Source: Paenibacillus sp. PCH8 (GTDB taxonomy: Bacteria; Bacillota; Bacilli; Paenibacillales; Paenibacillaceae). From it: DNA of 64,000 nt. Both the position numbers and the translations under genes were made by a program. The notes beneath the pieces are model-generated. The model had not been told where the DNA came from and did not search any database. It saw only the letters and a list, made by a program, of their open reading frames with translations. Each line of letters starts with the position of its first letter. The stretch's first letter is position 1. Where the stretch lies: NCBI RefSeq assembly GCF_002968835.1, contig NZ_PKQK01000008.1, positions 94,693 to 158,692 on the forward strand, in the 5' to 3' direction. This document shows positions 57,964-64,000 of the stretch, one piece after another.

Positions 57964-60900
57964 ATGAAAAGGACCATCAGTTCCATACTCAGTTTAATAA
58001 TCATTTTGTCCTCTGTGCTTGTACTTTTTACTTTTCAATCTGGTGAAGCTGAAGCAGCAATTTACCCTGTGGGTGCAAGTCGATATACGCAAGACGAAAA
58101 CAATCCAAACCTTTACTATTTTGTTGGAATGGTGTATTACGAAGTTTGGAAAGACAGTGGAGGTAAATGGACTGATAAAGGACATAAACCGGGAGATAAA
58201 GTTAGCGTTGTAGATGGTGGAACCTACCAGTTTACATTTGCCTCTGGTCGAAGAGTCAAAAATATCACAGTTAAACCTTTTAATTTTGACGGGGGCCCTA
58301 CAGCAGACAAAATTTTCAAAACTTCGCGTGGTGGAGAATTAGCTGAAAAGCCCCAGCAATATTATAATGATGCAACATCAAGCAGAAACTATGATAACTA
58401 TGATAATACACCGGTATTAGGAAAAGGTACGAACTCTGCACGGAAAGAAGTTATCGTTAAAGATGGAGTATTATTAGCCAGGGCACAAGCAGTCGATAGA
58501 AGACTTGAGGAAGAAATAGAGAACAAAAAAGTCTTTCACCCAAATGTCGAAGGCTATCGCTATTTCTTCCCAACCCTGTTCACTATTGAGCTGGAACCGG
58601 AAGAAGGCAAAGCTGTGGTAAAATACTGGACCACAACTGGCCAAAGCCTTGATGGTGTAGACGGATTTGCCAACAAGGAAGTGAAGCTGGAGAAGGATAA
58701 GTCATACAACTTCACCCATACCGCTCCTAGTGAGAAGTACACGTATGAGGGTCACAAGAAAAGTACACAAGGAGATCCTTCGAGCTTATCTCGAAAGTCG
58801 GGAGATCCAGGACAGTTTGTATACAATGGCCAGTATCCGAACTATTACGTGTACTTCTACTACAAGCTTAAAGGAGATCCACCACCACCTGGAGGACCAA
58901 CTTGTACCCAACCGGCTCCAGGGCGCACCATAGATGGCAAGTACATGGATCCGGTCGTCACAGCCATGATTAAAGCCGATCAGCGCGGAAGTGAGATGTT
59001 CGATGTGCTGAAGGGTATTCCGACATCGGAAAGCTTGTACGGAAATGTCTTCAGTCGAGATTATTTGTTCCAGAACAAATTTGTGCAGATGACCGGCACA
59101 TGCGAATACAAGGTTACCGTCTTGCAAAAATGGACCTTAACATGGATGGATCCCAGAACGGTTACTTCGCCTAATGGTCAAACATCTACGGTCTATGATA
59201 TTCCGAGATCTGAACCAGATGAGCGGAGACCGGAGTACACTGTCATTCGTCCATACTCGTACTGGACAATTGCTGAACTGGGTGTATATAACATCATGGA
59301 AGCTACGCTTGAGAACTACGCTCTTAGCGGTGAACAAATCGTGATCACGCCTGAAGGCTATACGCCACCAGACTTTACGGCCGACACCATCGGTGATATT
59401 TACCCTGCTCCAGATCCGGGTATCGTTCCTGGACCATCTCGAACGAAGCCGGGGGGAACAAGCAGACCGTCTATGGATGAAGAAAATCTACAGGCAGTAG
59501 CCGAAGCTGCTGTTCCGGATGTGCAAGTCGAGAACGATTCCCTGATATTCAAGGGCCAAACTATTATGAATAAGCAGCGCACAGCGAAGGAGGGTCCGCA
59601 GCCTGGTCAAATACCAGCTCCAGTGCATATCGGAAAAGACGTGCTGTACAGCCCGTACAACTATATACCTACTGAAAAAGTCAACAAGAAGGATACAACC
59701 AGCAAAGGAAAAATCAATTACATCCTGGCCGAAGGTAGCATCGATGCCGAAGAGGAGGAACTTGAATACGATATCCACGGCATTAACACCGTAACCGTCC
59801 ATACGCCTGTTGTGAACTACTCTGCCGTGTCGGATGATCAGCCGCACAACCAGAAAACGAAGCCTAATATGAGCCGATCAGCATTGATTCTGGAGAGACC
59901 GTTTACCGTCCGGATCCCAACGTCTGGACAACACCTGGATGTTAGTCAGTATCCTGGATACGGAAATCGGGATTATGCCAAATATTTCCGGACTAAACAA
60001 GTGCGATTCATGTTCGATGTCTATACTGGCAGTCGAAATCAATTTATCCCGGCTAACACTTGGATCGACATACCGGTGAATCAACTGGATACTGAGTTCT
60101 ATCTGCCTGTATGGGTAGATGAAGGTGACTACCAAGTGTACTTCCGGAATATCGCTGAAAATGCTCCGGAGGGATATAACTGGCAGTCAGACGCAAACTT
60201 GGATCTGGCCAATCACGCAGCAGTAGACGAGGTTTCTGTGGAAGTCATTGGACGGTTATATGATTTTCATGTCACGGATATCGCGGACTACAACTGGGAA
60301 AGAGTGTTCCGGACATTCGCCGGCAGTAAAGATCCGAGCGGGGCTTCCTACTGGGTAGGACAGAATGGTATTGATGGAGATCCCCGCGGTAACCTGGCGC
60401 AGTACACATTGCCGATACGTCCGGGTAGTAACCCATTAACGGGTATGAGCAATGTCTCAGTAAAAACTGGATACCACTTCAAGTTTGACTTCAAAACGAA
60501 GGGGAATATGTTCAGTAAACAAGATGGAATTCGTATAACTCCGACATTTACATATGTAAGTAAGGGCGGTGGTACACCAATACCAGTTGACTTGTATTAC
60601 AAAACTAATGAGAAACCATTTGTGAAAATTGGATCTGAAGAGGATACAGTCCAGCGTTATGTCGTTTTAAATGAGCGACTACGGAATGTTCCGCTGGGAG
60701 ACATGAAGAATTCAGGGTACTGGAAATACGATCAGCACTTGACGACAATCGAGAAAGTTGGGGTCGATCGAGAAGAGTTTATGAGGAACTACGTACTGAA
60801 ATACACTAAGCTAAAAACGCCTGTCGGTGGGTACGATAAGCTCATTCTTCCGGAACAGCTCAAGACGCTGATCGGATCAAAGGACATACCAAGTAATGCT

Positions 60901-61290
60901 TCTGTTACGCCGGAACGTGCAAATGCATCGATACAGCAGTGGTACGGTGAGTACAGCATACCAGCAGCTCCATATGTCGTCCCGGCTGGAACAAATCTGG
61001 CTGAATACGGCCGTACAAATGGCGGACTCACTGATAAATCACCTATCTTCTTGAAAGACGGATATATCGTCGTGAATTTTGATATCGAGTCCATCCAGAA
61101 CGGGAAAGTCAATGATCCGCATTTGCAATACATTCATGCACCATTGATGAACCAGTGGAAATTGGAAGGGTACCAGAATTCAATTCTGGACTCATTTATG
61201 AAGAGATACAACGTTAAGGATGGAGATGTCATGTTCTACAACGCTGATAAATCCAGCCGAGATGACTTTAGCGCACAAGCACCACACTAA
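57964..61290 (+). CDS. Large secreted protein, probable DUF5704-type, 1108 aa
   Basis: A signal peptide (ISSILSLIIILSSVLVLFTF, cleaved after EAEAA) is followed by an extended beta-rich protein with tyrosine- and glycine-rich stretches. A proline-rich hinge (KGDPPPPGGPTCTQP) lies near residue 305. No C-terminal anchor is seen. The composition and length fit large DUF5704-like exported proteins of Paenibacillus, but I am not certain of the domain name. It starts 17 bases after the stalk-domain gene, so the two are probably co-transcribed, and ends before a strong terminator. Possible adhesin or pilus-associated surface factor. Confidence 0.65.
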   Translation: MKRTISSILSLIIILSSVLVLFTFQSGEAEAAIYPVGASRYTQDENNPNLYYFVGMVYYEVWKDSGGKWTDKGHKPGDKVSVVDGGTYQFTFASGRRVKNITVKPFNFDGGPTADKIFKTSRGGELAEKPQQYYNDATSSRNYDNYDNTPVLGKGTNSARKEVIVKDGVLLARAQAVDRRLEEEIENKKVFHPNVEGYRYFFPTLFTIELEPEEGKAVVKYWTTTGQSLDGVDGFANKEVKLEKDKSYNFTHTAPSEKYTYEGHKKSTQGDPSSLSRKSGDPGQFVYNGQYPNYYVYFYYKLKGDPPPPGGPTCTQPAPGRTIDGKYMDPVVTAMIKADQRGSEMFDVLKGIPTSESLYGNVFSRDYLFQNKFVQMTGTCEYKVTVLQKWTLTWMDPRTVTSPNGQTSTVYDIPRSEPDERRPEYTVIRPYSYWTIAELGVYNIMEATLENYALSGEQIVITPEGYTPPDFTADTIGDIYPAPDPGIVPGPSRTKPGGTSRPSMDEENLQAVAEAAVPDVQVENDSLIFKGQTIMNKQRTAKEGPQPGQIPAPVHIGKDVLYSPYNYIPTEKVNKKDTTSKGKINYILAEGSIDAEEEELEYDIHGINTVTVHTPVVNYSAVSDDQPHNQKTKPNMSRSALILERPFTVRIPTSGQHLDVSQYPGYGNRDYAKYFRTKQVRFMFDVYTGSRNQFIPANTWIDIPVNQLDTEFYLPVWVDEGDYQVYFRNIAENAPEGYNWQSDANLDLANHAAVDEVSVEVIGRLYDFHVTDIADYNWERVFRTFAGSKDPSGASYWVGQNGIDGDPRGNLAQYTLPIRPGSNPLTGMSNVSVKTGYHFKFDFKTKGNMFSKQDGIRITPTFTYVSKGGGTPIPVDLYYKTNEKPFVKIGSEEDTVQRYVVLNERLRNVPLGDMKNSGYWKYDQHLTTIEKVGVDREEFMRNYVLKYTKLKTPVGGYDKLILPEQLKTLIGSKDIPSNASVTPERANASIQQWYGEYSIPAAPYVVPAGTNLAEYGRTNGGLTDKSPIFLKDGYIVVNFDIESIQNGKVNDPHLQYIHAPLMNQWKLEGYQNSILDSFMKRYNVKDGDVMFYNADKSSRDDFSAQAPH

Positions 61291-61295
61291 TATTC

Positions 61296-61327
61296 ACGGG
61301 GCTGTATCACTGCCCCGTTCTTTTTTT
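61296..61327 (+). terminator. Terminator after the 1108-aa surface protein gene
   Basis: ACGGGGC pairs with GCCCCGT and is followed by TTCTTTTTTT. The next gene starts only 18 bases further on, so readthrough or a promoter inside this region is needed. Confidence 0.88.
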
Positions 61328-61344
61328 AAGGAGGGAGATTAAAA

Positions 61345-62463
61345 ATGAGATTTTTTTTGAAAATAAGCTTACCTTTATTTTTTTTCGCTTTTTTTTGGAT
61401 ATTCACACTTCAAACACAGGTAAATGCTGCATCGGACGTTGATTTTTTACTCTCGCCGGTGAAAGAAATTGAACAATCAAGCGGGTATTACCGTGACGAG
61501 GTGACCGGTGGGGAAACGAAACAATACACATTTTACCTGAAGAATCTTGTTAAGAAGCCGATCGATCTATGGATCTACCCGGCAGATGCAGCTCCTATGG
61601 TCAACGGTGGAAAGAGCTACATGCTGAAGGGGGAGAAGAATACTTCCGTGGGCGCATGGATAGCCCCATCCAAAGCACAGAAAGTCCGGTTAAAACCACT
61701 TGAAAAGCTGAAATACGTTTATACCGTAAAAGTGCCCAAGGATCTGGATCCGGGGGAATATGTGGGAGGCATTGTAGCTGAACAAATTCCTGCTGAAGAA
61801 GCGAGTCCATCCCAGGTCCAGGACAAAGCGGTATTGCTGATCGAGCGTATCCCACGCATCGGGGTCCAGATCGTACTGGAGAAGGACAAACAGGCTGCTG
61901 TGCAAGACATGAGCATTGATGACTTCAAGCACAGTTACATAAGCAATGGTTATTCGCAGCTCACCATCAAGTTGGCCAATACAGGGAACATCTTGCAAAG
62001 GCCAAGTGGACTTATCATGATCCGTGATGCAAACGGCAAAGGGATCTTTAGCCAGTCCTACGATGCAGCCGCTGAAGAAAAATCTATCTACGCAGGTAAG
62101 ACAGCAGACATGGTCTATCACGTTAAAGATCAGATCCTATGGCCAGGGGAGTATAGTGCGTACTTCGAAACCAACTTCAACGGGAAGAAGGTATCCAGAA
62201 CCTTTAATTTCACGATTACTGAAGCAGATGCAAAACTTGCACAGGATAGTCTGAGTAATGCAGGTCTCCTGCAAGGACGTGGTGGAATTATAGATTGGCT
62301 GCAAAATCATCCATGGGCCATTGTTGCTGGAGCCTTCGTGCTTATTCTAATTTTTGGAACGTTCTTCTTGTTGTTATTCCTAATTTTAAGAAGAAAAAAG
62401 AAAGAGGACGAGCAGGATCGGCAACAAGTTAGGCGGCAAACCCTCCAAACACCACAGGCTTAG
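61345..62463 (+). CDS. WxL-interacting protein-like (DUF916-type), 372 aa
   Basis: A signal peptide (LSLPLFFFAFFWIFTLQTQ, cleaved near VNAAS) is followed by a beta-sandwich typical of the WxL peptidoglycan-interacting family: KEIEQSSGYYRDEVTGGETKQYTFYLKN, LKPLEKLKYVYTVKVPKDLDPGEYVGGIVAEQI and NTGNILQRPSG. A membrane helix (AIVAGAFVLILIFGTFFLLLFLI) and a basic tail end it. WxLIP proteins anchor WxL proteins in complexes on the wall. A WxL-like gene follows, which supports the call. Confidence 0.72.
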   Translation: MRFFLKISLPLFFFAFFWIFTLQTQVNAASDVDFLLSPVKEIEQSSGYYRDEVTGGETKQYTFYLKNLVKKPIDLWIYPADAAPMVNGGKSYMLKGEKNTSVGAWIAPSKAQKVRLKPLEKLKYVYTVKVPKDLDPGEYVGGIVAEQIPAEEASPSQVQDKAVLLIERIPRIGVQIVLEKDKQAAVQDMSIDDFKHSYISNGYSQLTIKLANTGNILQRPSGLIMIRDANGKGIFSQSYDAAAEEKSIYAGKTADMVYHVKDQILWPGEYSAYFETNFNGKKVSRTFNFTITEADAKLAQDSLSNAGLLQGRGGIIDWLQNHPWAIVAGAFVLILIFGTFFLLLFLILRRKKKEDEQDRQQVRRQTLQTPQA

Positions 62464-62504
62464 CGTGTAGCGTATTTTCTTTCAAGAAGGGAGGTGGTTT
62501 ACAT

Positions 62505-62561
62505 GTGATCGTTACATTGTTCGAAGGTATGTTCAAAAATAAAAAAAAGGGATGTGAATGA
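62505..62561 (+). CDS. 18-aa leader peptide directly before the WxL-like gene
   Basis: GGGAGGTGG lies about eight bases before GTG 62505, which opens an 18-codon frame (MIVTLFEGMFKNKKKGCE). Its TGA abuts the ATG of the next gene. It could couple or tune translation of that gene, which has its own weak site inside this frame. No family known. Confidence 0.4.
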   Translation: MIVTLFEGMFKNKKKGCE

Positions 62562-63134
62562 ATGAAACGATTCTGGTTTGCCGCAATTTTAGCTTTAGCC
62601 CTTGCTATGCCGAGCGTGGCTGCAGCAGAGGACATGGAAAAAGAAGTACAGGTGACCGGTGGTAATTTCATGGTAAGTCAGTCAAAAATGAATTTTACGG
62701 ATATTACGCTATCTGTTCGGCTACAACAAAAATCTCAGGCAGTGGTTACATCTCGCGCTATTGATGATAGAGGTAATGGTGGTGGATGGACAGTGAGTCA
62801 GGCAGCTACAGACTTTGTGACAACAATCGACGGGAAAGAATTTTATATTCCCATCGATGCAGTCCAGGTAACCGCAACTCTCAAGAATACCATTTCAGGG
62901 ATCCCGCTTGATTTCAGCCAGGGCGGAAGTCTAGCAAAAGAGCAGGTACTATCGCATCAGCCAACTGTACTCTATTCGGCAGATGTGAGTACAGGACAGG
63001 GAGCATATGATTTTGAGCTGAATTACACACTTTCTCTGCCGAGAGTAATTAAAACTGCAGATGGCAAAGAGAGTGGTGTCATTTCTGGAACGTATAAATC
63101 GAAATTCACAACGACTGCTACATCAGGAATTTAA
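62562..63134 (+). CDS. WxL-domain-like cell-surface protein, 190 aa
   Basis: A signal peptide (FWFAAILALALAMPSVAAAED) is followed by a domain similar to WxL proteins: VQVTGGNFMV near residue 30, then TSRAIDDRGNGGGWTVSQAATDF, then a late FELNYTLSLPRVIKTADGKESGVISGTYKSKF. The aromatic WxL motifs themselves are mostly replaced (GGWTV, YTLSL), so it is a diverged member. WxL proteins bind peptidoglycan non-covalently. It lies downstream of the WxLIP-like gene, the usual pairing. Confidence 0.65.
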   Translation: MKRFWFAAILALALAMPSVAAAEDMEKEVQVTGGNFMVSQSKMNFTDITLSVRLQQKSQAVVTSRAIDDRGNGGGWTVSQAATDFVTTIDGKEFYIPIDAVQVTATLKNTISGIPLDFSQGGSLAKEQVLSHQPTVLYSADVSTGQGAYDFELNYTLSLPRVIKTADGKESGVISGTYKSKFTTTATSGI

Positions 63135-63144
63135 GGAGGGCACT

Positions 63145-63792
63145 ATGGAATCAAACAATAAACGAAAAATTAAGATCGGATGGAAAAGAAGTTTGATCTT
63201 TACTCTAGCTTTAGCATTAATTCTTGGTGTGCCACTTAGTAACATGGAATCCAAAGCCCAGGCGGCCACATTCGATAAAATCAATAAGATCACGAGTCAC
63301 AGTTTATACTGGAACTCTTGGGATAATGCTTCAGCGTTTATGCTAACAATGGATAGTGGGAAAACTTATGGAGTACAGCGTTATCAGAATGTCGCAGAGT
63401 CACCTGTGGGTGCAAGAAATGTCCAAATGCAGAATGGTTACACTCCACCAGGAGCAAAAACCCTTGTTTCGTACATTAATGAATCTGACGATTTCTATGT
63501 GGATACGGTTTTAGTTGAGACAGGTGTAAAGGATTACGTAAGAGGATACAGAACTATTTTTATTCTGAAAAAAGATGGTTCTGTTACTGCTCTTGGAAAC
63601 GGGAGTTCAGGGGAGTTAGGTATAGGATACAAACAATCTAAATCTATCCCAACAGAAGTTGTCGACCCAGACACTGGAGAACCAATTACTGGGATAGAAA
63701 AGATTTTCTTTCTAGGTGGGCTAATCCCAGTTCAAACAATTCAAATTATGAAGGTGTGCTTTTGGTATCAAAAAATCAAGTGTATCTTGTAG
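63145..63792 (+). CDS. Secreted RCC1-repeat protein, N-terminal part (frame broken; runs off the window)
   Basis: ATG 63145 has AAGGAGGG upstream. A signal peptide (SLIFTLALALILGVPLSNM) is cleaved near AQAAT. An RCC1-type repeat is visible (FILKKDGSVTALGNGSSGELGIG, then IPTEV). The frame stops at 63792. Adding one G to GGG at 63718-63720 continues it as LGGANPSSNNSNYEGVLLVSKNQVYLVGQ to the window edge, where further beta-propeller-like sequence follows. The intact protein is therefore longer and incomplete here. RCC1 propellers usually mediate protein binding. Confidence 0.7.
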   Translation: MESNNKRKIKIGWKRSLIFTLALALILGVPLSNMESKAQAATFDKINKITSHSLYWNSWDNASAFMLTMDSGKTYGVQRYQNVAESPVGARNVQMQNGYTPPGAKTLVSYINESDDFYVDTVLVETGVKDYVRGYRTIFILKKDGSVTALGNGSSGELGIGYKQSKSIPTEVVDPDTGEPITGIEKIFFLGGLIPVQTIQIMKVCFWYQKIKCIL

Positions 63793-64000
63793 GTCAGGCT
63801 TTTGGACTTAATAGTTATACTGATGCTAAACCAGTAAAAGTAAATATGTTTCCGTCTTTTACTACGAGTGATGCTTTTAATATGGAATATTTAGAAGATC
63901 GAGTATTTTCTCAAGAATATCGTAGAACTACAGGTTACGATGGTGCAAATACTTTCTTTGAGCGTAGAGTTTTTTCTATCAATGGTAAGAAGTATTCTTT

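Noticed and set aside
1..64000. CRISPR arrays, tRNA or rRNA genes, insertion sequences
   Set aside because: No regularly spaced short repeats, no cloverleaf-like sequence with convincing arms, and no transposase or paired terminal repeats were seen.

Overview
The window looks like part of a large, low-GC conjugative plasmid from a spore-forming Bacillales, most likely Paenibacillus. No rRNA, tRNA or core housekeeping gene is visible. The evidence is a ParM-like actin with a small adaptor gene, a Gram-positive type IV secretion (Tcp) gene set, a SpoIISA toxin, an SOS-controlled UvrX/YolD operon, a copper-amine-oxidase-type stalk-domain protein and a WxL protein with its WxL-interacting partner. 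The genus is an inference. Genes lie almost entirely on the minus strand left of about 32.3 kb, with the fascin/PPPDE gene at 5.4-7.0 kb as the exception. They lie mostly on the plus strand to the right. The pivot is the promoter region of the partition operon.

Left part (1-21 kb, minus strand): accessory DNA-modification, repair, toxin and hypothetical genes. They include a cut-off cytosine-5 DNA methyltransferase, a D12-class adenine methyltransferase, a DUF6884/YaaA-like protein, an AlbA_2 (Schlafen-type) protein and a fascin-plus-PPPDE protein broken by one base. A complete plasmid copy of the SpoIISABC toxin-antitoxin system follows, then an HNH protein, a DpdA/TGT-like transglycosylase and an SbcC-like ATPase. 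Next come a tandemly duplicated 34-residue peptide gene, many small hypotheticals, a DUF4258/YgiT-type pair and the uvrX-yolD operon with two LexA-type boxes. The last gene encodes an alpha/beta-hydrolase-like protein.

Middle (21-40 kb): a Tcp-type conjugation apparatus on the minus strand: a hydrolase with M23 and GH73 domains, a VirB6/TrbL-like channel protein, VirB4, TcpE, a small VirB2/TcpD-like protein and TcpC. A replication-relaxation protein follows. Across the divergent promoter region come parM and its adaptor, a 1.7 kb stretch without convincing genes, a probable DNA-binding protein and the VirD4 coupling ATPase.

Right part (40-64 kb, mainly plus strand): regulators (a winged-helix protein, an XRE-LytTR fusion and a membrane protein) and then a long run of genes. 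These include an S1-domain protein, CpaE/TadZ-like ATPases, a GGDEF protein, a CpaB-like protein, a TadA-like ATPase, a fused TadB/TadC-like membrane protein and several small pilin-like proteins. Secreted and surface proteins follow: stalk domain, an 1108-residue protein, WxLIP, WxL and an RCC1-repeat protein. Five operons or genes in the conjugation, pilus and surface sets carry a related AT-rich repeat at the 5' end, which suggests a shared regulator.

A recurring oddity is that several genes are split by one base inside or beside G/C runs. In five of them, changing a run of five to six restores one continuous reading frame. Sequencing undercalls are the simplest explanation, but the affected genes (tcpE, the parM adaptor, virD4 and others) should be rechecked before being called broken.
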